From Molossus alvarezi (Eukaryota > Chordata > Mammalia > Chiroptera > Molossidae): a stretch of 64,000 nucleotides of DNA. Numbering within the stretch: the stretch's first letter is position 1; each line of letters begins with the position of its first letter. Location: NCBI GenBank assembly GCA_037176705.1, contig CM073898.1, positions 22,614,488 to 22,678,487 of the forward strand, given 5' to 3'. This document shows positions 22,381 to 31,811 of this stretch, piece by piece. The position numbers and the translations under genes are program-made. The notes under the pieces were generated by a model. The model made no database searches. It was not told the origin of the DNA and worked only from the letters and a program-made list of their open reading frames with translations.

Positions 22381-24498
22381 GGCTTCCGGTCAAGACGGCG
22401 GGTAGGTAAACACAGTATCGCGTCCTCCCACAACTTCATCAAAGTTACAACTAAACTACTGAACAACCATCATTCAGAACCGCCTGACATTGAGCTGAAT
22501 GGCAGTCCTACAACTACGGGATTAAAGCAGCAGCCGCATCGAGACTGGTAGGAGGGGCCGAGGCGGAAGGGCTGGTCCCACACTCACGTGTGGGGATAAA
22601 AATCAGGAGGACACCTCAGCTGGGAAGGTCCTCCCTGAGGACTGAGGGGTCCCCGTCCCACACCAGGTGCCCCGCTCAGGGTTCCAGTGCCAGGAAGAGA
22701 GTCCCCATAACTTCTGGCTGGAAAACCAGCGGGAACTGAGGCTCAGGGAGGCTGAGGCGGCTGGAGCCCCAGGCAGCTCCTTAAAGGGCCCGCGCACGGA
22801 CTTATCGGACTCTCTCCCTCCGAGCTCGGAGGGGAGGCAGCTAGAGGGGCGCCAGAGACACACAGGGAAGAACTGAGCTGTTTGGCACTGGAGCGAGGGC
22901 TGGAGAGGGGGCTTTCTCTGGGACAAGCGTACTGTCAGAGGCCTTTGTTCCTTTGGTGAGCCCTTCCCTGGGGCGGAAGGCATCGCCATATCTGGGACTC
23001 CAGCAACCTGGCTCACACTGGTAGCCCCGCCCTGCTGACTCCCTGAGGCCCCGCCCCACCCCGCCACACTCAACTTTCAGGCCCACCCAAGCTGTTGCCA
23101 CTTCTTTAACCATAGGATTGGCCTGTCTTGGATCCTGCTTCAGGTTTTTCCTAAATTCTTTCAAACAAGCAGCATCTGGTCTCAGCTAGCCCCATACCCT
23201 AGATAAGTAATACAAAGAAACAAACACAGGGAGGCAGCCAAAATGAGGAGACAAAGAAACAGGTCCCAAATGAAAGAGCAGAACAAAACCCCAAGAAAAG
23301 AACTAAGTGAAATGGACATAAGCAACCTAACAGATGCTGAGTTCAAAATACTGCTTATAAGGGCCTCAAGAGCATAAAAAAGAATCAGTCAGAAATGATG
23401 GATGCAACAGTCAGAAATGAAGGAGGCATTAACTGAAATAAAGAATAATTTACACAGATTCAATAGTAGAGTACATAAATCCAAGAAGCAAACCATTGAT
23501 TTGGAATATAAGAGAGCAAAAAAAAAGCCCAATCAGAACAGCAAAAAGAAAAAAGAATACAAAAAAATTGAGGATAGTGTAAGGAGCCTCTGGGACAACT
23601 TCAAGTGTGCCAACATTTGCATCTTGGGGGTGCCAGAAGGAGAAGAGTGAAAACAAGAAATTGAAAACCCGTTTGAAACAAAAATGGCAGAAAACTTTCC
23701 AACTTGTTGAAGGAAACAGACATACAAGTCCAGGAAGCACTGAGTCCCAAATATGATGAACCCCAAGAGGCCCACACCAAGACATATCATCATCAAAATG
23801 CAAAAGGTTCAAGACAAAGAGAGAATCTTAAAAGCAGAAAGAGAAAGGCAGCTAGTTACCTACAAGGGAGTTCCCATTAGGCTGTCAGCTGATTTCTCAA
23901 AAGAAACTTTGCAGGCCAGAAGGGAGTGGCAAGAAATATTCAGAGTGATGAAAAGCAGGAACCTACAACCAAGATTACTCTATCCTGCAAAGCTGTCATT
24001 TAGAATCGATGGCCATATAAAGACTTTCCCAGACAAGAAAAAGTTAAAGGAGTTCATCACCACCAAACTGTGATTATATGAAATGATGAAGGGTCTTTTT
24101 GAAGAAAAAGATAAAATATATGAACAAACAAAATGGCAATGAATACGTATCTATCAACAATGGAATCTACAAACAAAATGAACAGGTAGAACAAGAAACA
24201 TTCTCATAGATACAGAGAACATTTTGGTTGCCAGTTGGAGGGGGTTTGGGGAAATGGGTGAAAAAGGTGAAGGGATTAAGAAGTACAAATTCATTGCTAG
24301 ACTGACAAACCTCAAAGGGAAAGGGTTTGGGGGGTGGGAAGAAATAAACCAAAGAACTTATATGCATAACCAATGTACACAGACAATAGTGTGGGAAAAG
24401 GCGGGAGGGGGGCGGGAGTTCGGAGGAGGGTGTCAATGGGGGAAAAATAAGGAATATCTGTATACATGCTACATTCAACAATAAAGATTTAAAATAAA
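22381..24498 (+). mobile_element. HAL1-like element: L1 with ORF1 but no ORF2, full length with TSD
   Basis: A 2.1-kb LINE-1 derivative consisting of a GC-rich 5'UTR (22381-23242), an ORF1 (23243-24073), a few codons resembling the start of ORF2, and a 3'UTR ending in AATAAAGATTTAAAATAAAA. The body of ORF2 (endonuclease and reverse transcriptase, about 3.8 kb) is absent. Both edges are fixed by a 15-bp TSD with two mismatches (22366-22380 and 24499-24513), so this is an insertion of an ORF2-less RNA and not a later deletion product. This matches 'half-L1' (HAL1) elements, which encode only the RNA-binding ORF1 protein and depend on L1 for mobility. Confidence 0.88.
23243..24073 (+). pseudogene. 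ORF1 of the HAL1-like element (broken)
   Basis: ORF1 encodes the L1 RNA-binding chaperone that trimerises by a coiled coil. The start MRRQRNRSQMKEQ at 23243 lies in the context GCCAAAATG, as in copies B and C. An RRM-region word ICILGVPEGEE occurs near 23618-23650, and the C-terminal domain with LSADFSKETLQARREW near 23884-23931 and LLYPAKLSFRIDGH near 23977-24018 is open from about 23753 to the stop at 24071. Stops occur near 23374, 23395, 23648 and 23707, so the frame is not intact. The C-terminal domain is the best preserved part. Confidence 0.88.
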
Positions 24499-24513
24499 AT
24501 AAAATACAGAGTG

Positions 24514-26671
24514 AGAGAGAAATCTTATTTTCTCCTTCCAACAGAATGCATTAGAGATCCAGATCCATGTAGAGCAGAATGACATGATAATGGATGTTTC
24601 ACATTTGATGTGTGACACACCTTGTATGACCCATGAATGTACACTGAGCTGAAGATTGCTAAATGAGCAGATCTTCCATGCTTATGTTTATTCTGGAGGC
24701 TTCTATTAAAATTTGGAGTCATAACAGGACAAGCTCTTCATGACCCTATGCCAAGTTTTAGTCAAAAACATGTCAACTTGAATGTATCATCACAGACATT
24801 TGTAATCATTCTGGTTAATTGCTATTGGAACTGACATCCTGTTTTCATTTCCCCTACTGCCACATTACCCGGCAAGCTCTATCAGCCTCAAATTCATCAC
24901 GGCATGGCAGCAGAAAGATTTCTTCCCACAGGTTCCATTATCATTGGCTGACTTCTCAGGGAGACATTAATATTTTTGCCTATACATTTTTGGCAATATT
25001 ATTTCTCAAAAGTCAAGCAATTACATAATTCTTATGGCAATATAAGCAGAGAGAAAACGTAGCCATTTGGATGTTATCCATTTTCAGTTTAGGGCCGATA
25101 TCCTCTTGACTCTAATCTTGGTAAGATTTTTCTAACAAAAGCCAAACCTAAAGCTTCACTGGAACATATCTGAGCTTGGTTCAATATATGAATCAGATTT
25201 TTGAAATAAAATTAACCTTTAGTGATATTTACCAATGTGGTTAGAAATTTACATTCATTTATTAGTTTGCGATGAAACCTCTTACTTGAAAGAGGAGACG
25301 GACCATGATATCTATAAGGTTAATAAAGGGAGATACTCAGTATTCAATAATTTTATAGTTGTTAATATGTTCCTGTTCTGAAGAACATCATTTATGGGGA
25401 AAAAATCTCTGAGTATTAAGGTCAGAAGTTTTCAAGAACACTATCGTAGAGTTCAATCAATTCTATTAAGTCACAAATTTTTAACAGCAGAGGGCAATCT
25501 TCTCTAGCAATAGTATATATAGGGCAAAATCATTGCTTGTGGTTTCTTTCTGATACTTTCCCCCCTCTCTTTGGTCTTCTGAAATCATATATATAGACAC
25601 ATGTATGTATGATAGATTTTGAGCACACAGATTACCTTCTGTACAAAACTTTTGTGTTTAAAATATCATTATTATTATTATTACTATTTTAAATGAACTG
25701 TTCCACAGTAAGCCATAAGAGGCAGGTTGAACAGGCATTACTAAATCACCCTCAGGGTAGTATACCATATAATGAAATTTCAGTGGCTAGGAGACTGAAT
25801 AAGCATCAGCTAGAAGAAAACCCTACCAAGGATATAGTACTGCCAGTATATTCTGTATTCTGCTATGGAAACACATATTTAAATTGAAATGAAGCTGATC
25901 CAGTGTAATCAAAAGCAAATTGACAATCTGATAAACTTAAAACACAGTAGTAACTGTCCACTACTAATAGCAAGCATCTATCTAGTGCAACTTGAGTCTA
26001 ATTTTTAAAGATCTAAGTGCTGGATGCATGAAAAGTATCAGTCATACAACAAGAATAAAAGTAACACAGCCTGGAGAATGTTTGACAATTCAGGTTGAAC
26101 CTGTTGATTCACAGTAGGAAGATTTCAGTATGTAACCTGAGCTGAACTCAGATTCTCCTGGGCAGAGTTTTTAGTCAATAAGAGTGAATTTGCTGCAGTG
26201 CAGCTCTGTTTATTAGAACTCGCAGAAGCTACTACTTTCACTACCTTTTTTAGACTTTTCTCTATGTCCAAAAAATACAAGAACACTCTCTTCCTGACCA
26301 TTTAGGAGCTAATAGCTTAGACAGACATTTTTATGTCAAGTATACAAATATTTTAATTTTTATTTATTTATAATTCTTTCCTATGTTTAAATTTTATATT
26401 AGAAAACTAAAACTTTTCGTTTTCATTTTTAATTAATGAGGCAATAAAGCCTAAGAGAGAGAAAGCAAGCTTAATTTAAATGGAGTCACAAGAAGATTGA
26501 GAGCATAGAGCTCCTTTTTATTTTATTTTATTGTTTAGCAAAGGGATGTATTCACAATGGCTAACAGCGACTATCCTTTATTTTCTGTATATCACACTGT
26601 AAAGTCATTTTATAGTCTGGTCTCTTCTGAAATGAATTTAATTTTGATTCTCGTTGCCACCTCTCTCCTTA
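24514..26671. other. Unassigned stretch
   Basis: About 2.1 kb of apparently unique DNA. An (ATT)n run lies at about 25669-25686. Plus-strand frames at 24819-25028 and 25693-25887 have no recognisable motifs. No exon could be supported. Confidence 0.4.
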
Positions 26672-26682
26672 CATAGCATCTT

Positions 26683-27346
26683 TATTTTTTTTAATTTATC
26701 TTTATTGGTGAAAGTATTATAGATGTCTCTGCTTTTCCCCCCCATTGACATCCTCCTCCCCACTCTCCTCCTTTACCCCACTATTGTCTGTGCCCATTGG
26801 TTGTGCATATATACATGTAAGTTCTGTGGTTTATCTCTTCCTGCCCTCCCACCCCCCTTCCCTCTGAGGTTTGTCAGTCTGTTCCCTGAGAAAAGGGGAC
26901 CCTAGCACACTGCCGGTGGGAATGCAGACTGGTGCAGCCAGTATAGAAAACAATATAGGATTTCCTCAGAAAATTAAAAATGGAACTGCCGTTTGAGCCA
27001 GTGATCCCACTTCTAGTAATATTTTCTAAGAAGCCTGAAACACCAATCAGAAAGAATATATACACCGCTATGCACTATTTATAATTGCTAACATATGGAA
27101 ACCACCCAAGTGTCCATCAGTAGATGAGTGCATAAAAAAGCTGTGGTACATTTACACAATAAAATACTATGCAGCTGTAAGAAAGAAAAATCTCTTACTT
27201 TTTTGAGATGACATTGAGGGACATGGTATTATGCTAAGTGAAATAAGCCAGTCAGAGAAAGACAAGTACCACATGTGAAATCTAATGAACAAAAGAAGCT
27301 GACGAACAAAACACATCCAGAGACATGGAAGGAGAGGACAGACTTG
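26683..27346 (-). mobile_element. Twin-primed (5'-inverted) LINE-1 insertion
   Basis: The left part (26683-26888) is inverted L1 3'UTR with a T-rich tail side; the right part (26889-27346) is the end of ORF2 in sense orientation (GAGAAAAGGGGACCCTAGCA, then GTGATCCCACTTCTAG, then GGACATGGTATTATGC) reaching the beginning of the 3'UTR. The two parts meet in L1 coordinates at the same place: the sense part ends in GGACAGACTT where the antisense part begins (reversed) ACAGACTGAC. This is the standard outcome of twin priming on a minus-strand insertion. TSD catagc(a/t)tctt at 26672-26682 and 27347-27357 (10 of 11). Confidence 0.88.
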
Positions 27347-27357
27347 CATAGCTTCTT

Positions 27358-28080
27358 AAAACTGCAGAAGGATATCAGGAGTGTAGCTCAGCCTAACAGT
27401 GAAAGTAGTAGGATCCACGGCAAATGGCGGTAGGGATATCTATGCATCCCTGAAACTCATCTCCTGTCTCAGAAAAAGTATTTTCTCGGGAGCCTTTGAA
27501 GAGGTCGGTTAATGGAGCCTCAGCATAAAGGAGGAAACCTCTTAGGATCAGGCAGTAGGAAAGAAATACCTCAAATAAACCAATCTAAAGCTATGTGCAT
27601 TAGTAACGCTAATAGTGACAGGCATTTTTGTAAAATAAAGAGGTTCAGAACAAGAGGTAAAAACTAAATTTTGCTCTTTTTATTCATTACATTTTATAGA
27701 GGCAAAATCCATTTTAGTGATAAATTAATTTTATATAAATATAATTGTATACCAACTGTCATATAGTAGATATATGGAAGAAATTATAATATTCTATATG
27801 CTGCTATTATATCATATATGCATAAAATTATATATATCATATATATCTTCTATATTAGAGAATATTATATTTTATACATTTCTATATAAATAAACATCAT
27901 TTCTGATATCCTAAAACATTTAGAAATTACGAAAACATGATTTCGAAATATAATTAATTAATATAGACAATGTATAAACTCTACTATGATTCAATAATAT
28001 ATGTTATTTATTAGCGGGTAGCCTTTCCACCCTACAGTACTTTGACATTCTGAAGTAACAAAGAAGAAACAGCCCGATCT
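27358..28080. other. Unassigned stretch, AT-rich from 27700
   Basis: No gene recognised. From about 27715 to 28010 the DNA is dominated by TATA-type low complexity. Confidence 0.45.
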
Positions 28081-28084
28081 GGCC

Positions 28085-28473
28085 ACTGCATCTTCACTTT
28101 ATTTATTTGTTGTTGCCACAAGTATGATGGGAACAGAGGCAGTAATTCTTCAGGCCTAGTTCCAAAAGTTTAAATCTAACCAAGGTTTACATAAGTCAAA
28201 ATCTCTATACCCTTGTGATCATATAACAGCATCTTCGCCAGCGCCACCTTTCGTCCCATCACCAGAGGGATGGAAGGGGCATGCAGGCCGTGCCCCTTCG
28301 GCTCCTACACAGGGAAAGACGTTCTCTGGTAAAGGCCGCACGTAACACCTGCTCATTTTTATGGGCTGTTGGCATGCTCTGTATACAAAATAACCGGAAA
28401 GTTTCCTGATGCCGTGTTTGATTATTTTGGCTCTTTCCGCATCAAGGGTGACATCTGAGTACTCCTCAGTGTC
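28085..28473 (-). pseudogene. Candidate last exon or decayed retrocopy (84 codons + 3'UTR)
   Basis: On the minus strand an open frame runs from 28473 to a TGA at 28219. Immediately before its first codon stands TTATCCAATACAG, a fair splice acceptor. The frame begins DTEEYSDVTLDAERAK and ends GGAGEDAVI. About 115 bases after the stop come two overlapping AATAAA signals (28098-28107). The segment keeps several CpGs (around 28244-28346) in an otherwise CpG-poor setting, which suggests constraint or recent arrival. No A-tail or TSD is visible, arguing against a simple processed pseudogene. I do not recognise the protein: no signal peptide or membrane segment is visible, four cysteines are present and the C-terminus is Gly-rich. 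If real, upstream exons would lie at higher coordinates. Could equally be chance. Confidence 0.3.
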
Positions 28474-28479
28474 CTGTAT

Positions 28480-28704
28480 TGGATAACAGATGCATATCTA
28501 AATATTCAACTTAAAATATGGGAAAAGATTAAGGAAAATTTATTTTTATGACAATGTAATTTTTCTGACTCAGAATATCTTTCTCCATTACCCTATGCCT
28601 GTCCCCCTGTCCCACCACTGCATTTTGGAAACAGAAAATGTGTTTCTTGAGTTTCACATGTCCACAAACTGTGTCCCAGGATAGATTCTACCCAAAGTCT
28701 ACCA
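28480..28704. other. Unassigned stretch
   Basis: Nothing recognised between the candidate exon and the U6 fragment. Confidence 0.4.
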
Positions 28705-28719
28705 CACGCCATTATATTT

Positions 28720-28747
28720 TTAGTATATGTGCTGCCGAAGCGAGCAT
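28720..28747 (-). ncRNA. Tailless 3'-truncated U6 snRNA retropseudogene
   Basis: On the minus strand this reads the 5' end of U6 spliceosomal RNA (TGCTCGCTTCGGCAGCAC, then ATATACTAA), stopping at the internal A-run of U6, with no poly(A) tail. Perfect 15-bp duplications cacgccattatattt flank it at 28705-28719 and 28748-28762. So it is a retro-inserted fragment of a mature U6 transcript, not a U6 gene: no snRNA promoter (PSE/TATA) could serve it and about three quarters of the RNA are missing. Confidence 0.88.
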
Positions 28748-28762
28748 CACGCCATTATATTT

Positions 28763-29565
28763 AGTAGGAAAATATACATGAAGACTATAAACCATTTAAC
28801 AATACAAAAAACATATATAACATAATTATAAAACTTCCCTATACCCATAATGAAGAAACATCTATCACTATTACTTGGTAAACATAATTTCAGATACCCT
28901 AAAACAGAAAAATCAAGAAAATATAGATAAAATGATTTTATAATAAGACCATATTGTGCATTTTATTTATAAAATATATTAACATTGTAAATATAATACA
29001 TATTTATATAATTAAATTGTAATTATAAAACATATATACTCAATATTATATAAAAACTGGAGTACATTTGAGAGGATTATTGAATTTGTTTGCTTTGCTT
29101 TTGGCTCTTTAATATTTTTTTCCTTTTCTGAATCTGTGTGACTTTGAAGTTTCCCAAGAATTCTTCTCTGGATTCTTTCCAGATTTGTTTGTTTACCTTG
29201 CTCCACTTTTTTTGCTGTCAAGTAAAAGGTCACCAATGCTGTGATGAGTATACCTGAGTTTTTCTGCTACTGGAAACAACCTATTACTATCACTTAAGTG
29301 GTTGCTGGTTAACTCTCAAAGATTGAAGCACTAAAGAAGGATAAATAACCTCCATTGAACTAAAGCTACTAGACAATAAGAACCACTGTGACTCAGAACA
29401 AACTCTCTGAAGCTCTCGGCTTCAGGTGATTAACTCTCATTTGCTGATCTGCACCAGACAGCAAGGCTGACAAATGTCTATCCTTTCTCCTCATCCACCC
29501 TTGAGAGAGAAATATTCCTTAAAGTTTCAAGCAATTAGACCTACTTCCTGAAAAGTATATAATTC
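28763..29565. other. Unassigned AT-rich stretch
   Basis: No gene or repeat recognised. The minus-strand frame at 29012-29236 is Lys-rich through AT bias and carries no motif. Confidence 0.4.
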
Positions 29566-29569
29566 CATG

Positions 29570-29745
29570 CTCATTCATTCACTCATTTACTTTTCAAAAA
29601 ATATCAAGCACCTAAAATAGTTCAGTGTTATTATAGACATCATATAGTAAGAAAACCAACAGAGATACAAAAACATTTTATTTCATGTAGCTTACAATCT
29701 TATGGGGAATAAAAATAAGTAAGATAAATTATTGTCTATATGAAG
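29570..29745 (-). mobile_element. LINE-2 3' end fragment
   Basis: Reversed L2 terminus: CATTCATTCACTCATTTAC, AAATATCAAGCACCTA, ACAGAGATACAAAAACATTT and CATGTAGCTTACAATCTTAT follow the expected order. Diverged. Confidence 0.6.
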
Positions 29746-30099
29746 TAGCAAAAAATAACAAAAGATCAATATAACAAGAATTGAAAATGAAACAGGTAAA
29801 AGAGATAGCTTAGAGAAGGTTGTATTGTTTTTAATAAGGTGTCTAAGAATTAAAGTATTTAGTAGAGCCCAGTACATATGGTTCATACTAATGTAACTAA
29901 TTGATCCTAACCCTAGCTCAGTCATTAAATGTTTCGTGTCTGGAGAAAATTTTCCAATATTTTCATATAGTATATAATTATTATATAGTGTTTTTTATAT
30001 ATGTATATATTTTACGTGTTTGAGATAGCAAATGACTAGAATTTCTTTTCTGCTTTGATCTCCTCATCAATTCAATCAGTTCAGTCCATCAGAGCACAG

Positions 30100-30510
30100 G
30101 ATGCTATTGGATAGCAAGGCAGAATGTCTTGTATATGCTAGCTGCAATAAATTATTTAATCTCACTGGGTTGCAGATCCTTCATATTTATTTATTTATTC
30201 TTTAATATGTTTTTATTGATTTTTTTAGAGAGAGAAACATGAATGTGAGAGAAGAACATCCATTGCTGCCTCATGCATGGCCTCTTACTGGGGATCGAGC
30301 CCACAACCCAGGCATATGCCCTGAACAGGAATCAAACTGAGACCTCTCAGTCCATAGGGCGAGGGTCAATCCATTGACCTACATGGGCTAAGTCAGATCC
30401 TTCATTTTTAAAATGGGTGACACATTGCTTCCTTCACACAATTATGATGGGATTAAAGTGTCATGTAAAACATTTGGCTCATAGGAGGTAGATCTTAATG
30501 TTTATTGAAT
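30100..30510 (+). mobile_element. MIR SINE, split by a Ves SINE
   Basis: The MIR core is read in two pieces: 30100-30184 (CTAGCTGCAATAAATTATTT, AATCTCACTGGGTTGCAGAT) and 30393-30510 (CAGATCCTTCATTTTTAAAA, TGGGTGACACATTGCTTCC, GATGGGATTAAAGTGTCATG, GGCTCATAGGAGGTAGATC). Removing the Ves insertion and one TSD copy restores a continuous MIR alignment. Confidence 0.75.
30185..30392 (-). mobile_element. Ves SINE inside a MIR, exact 12-bp TSD
   Basis: Short-form Ves on the minus strand: TTTTTATTGATTTTTTTAGA, GAACATCCATTGCTGCCTC, GGGGATCGAGCCCACAACCC, ATATGCCCTGAACAGGAATC. The TSD cagatccttcat is exact (30173-30184, 30393-30404) and duplicates part of the host MIR. Confidence 0.93.
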
Positions 30511-30875
30511 CTGAAACCATAGTTAGCAAACACTTTCTAGACTGTTGAGTATCAACAGGAGCACTGTTCTTCGAGAATACTTCCGGTTTTCTGGGGGAGA
30601 TACGTGATTATATGATTTGAGGTGCATTCATTAAGAAGAACCTAAAAGTATAATATATGAGATCATCTTAATTGGTGAAGTCTTTCCTTTCTCAAAACAA
30701 GTTGGAAAAATGATTAACTTGGTATGGCAGCTGAACACTGATTACTTTTCTTTAAATACTGCCAACATTAACTGAGCATGGAGTTACTGTTAGGAGAAAT
30801 GTAAAGGCAAAAGTAGACTCATCCATTACACTCGAGGAATTTGTAACTAAATCTTGGAGAAAAATAAACATTAAC
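30511..30875. other. Unassigned stretch
   Basis: No feature recognised between the MIR and L1 copy B. Confidence 0.4.
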
Positions 30876-30897
30876 AAACTAAAAATATAGGAGACTG

Positions 30898-30907
30898 AAA
30901 ATGGCGG
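30898..30907 (+). promoter_or_regulatory. YY1-like site at the L1 5' end (copy B)
   Basis: AAAATGGCGG within the first 20 bases of the element. In human L1 a YY1 site of this type sits at about the same place and sets the transcription start. Binding here is inferred from the motif only. Confidence 0.5.
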
Positions 30908-31120
30908 TGGAGTGAATGGAAGCTACACAGACCATCTCCCAGGACCAAACTGGAATTACAACGAAAATAAAGACAAATCGTCCGGAAAGGGCAACCGAAA
31001 AGCAGCTTGGAGGACCACATAACCAGGGACACTGACTCGATCCTGGCAGGCTTGTGAAGATGTGAGAGGGGGCTGGGAGCCCACGGTCCACAGCAGACTG
31101 GGCTGGGACCTGCGGCGGCC

Positions 31121-31232
31121 TCAGCTGGGAGCTGCACCCTTGGCTGGGAGCTGCGGCGGTGCCCTTGGCCTTGGCCGGGAGCAAAGGCCTTAGCTGGGAG
31201 GGGCGGCCTGAGCTGGGAGCAGCTCCCTCGGG
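31121..31232 (+). repeat. Degenerate tandem repeat in L1 5'UTR (copy B)
   Basis: Five imperfect repeats of a (C)AGCTGGGAGC core at about 31122, 31142, 31172, 31191 and 31211, in the GC-rich, CpG-containing part of the 5'UTR. Copy C lacks most of this block. Confidence 0.75.
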
Positions 31233-31811
31233 TTAAACTCCCAAGCAGCTCCACAGCTCAGAGCCAGGACAGAGGCTAAAATAGCATCAGCCACTCACCT
31301 TGGGCTCTGGCAGAGGGAGGGCAGACTGGACTGGAACTGTGTGAAGACACTCAGGATTTGGAGGGTGCTCAGAGCTTTTGCTGAGTTGCAGCCATGCAGA
31401 TGTGGTCACCTTACTCTTTCCCAGGGCCATGGGGAGAGGCGGCGGCCCCTCCCTCTGAGATTCAACCTCACCGGGTGGCCATTGAAATGCTAATTGGGCC
31501 CTATTAACAACCAGCATCTGTCCCACCCTCGGGAAATCCTCTTACAATGAGCACCTGAGGGAGTTTTTCAGTCAACTCAGAAACCAAGGTTCTTCAGGTG
31601 ACCACTACTAAGAGCCTCCAGGCAAAAAGCTAGAGGATAACCACCATTCCCTGGGCTAGCAACTCTAACCAGGAAAGTAAGACTTGACAGTGGTGATTAA
31701 CTTGGGTCCTACCTACCTTATCGAAACCCAGGAGAGGGAGCCAAAAACAGAAAAACACCAACACCCACAAGGAATATTCGGCAGGCTCCAAAGCCCACTG
31801 TGATAGCCAAA

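Noticed and set aside
22603..23073. 156-codon minus-strand frame rich in Ser/Pro/Gly
   Set aside because: Lies in the GC-rich 5'UTR of the HAL1-like element, where stops are rare by composition. It shows no similarity to the antisense frame shared by copies B and C.
28719..28748. Functional U6 snRNA gene
   Set aside because: Only about the first quarter of U6 is present, and it is bounded by TSDs with no upstream snRNA promoter elements.
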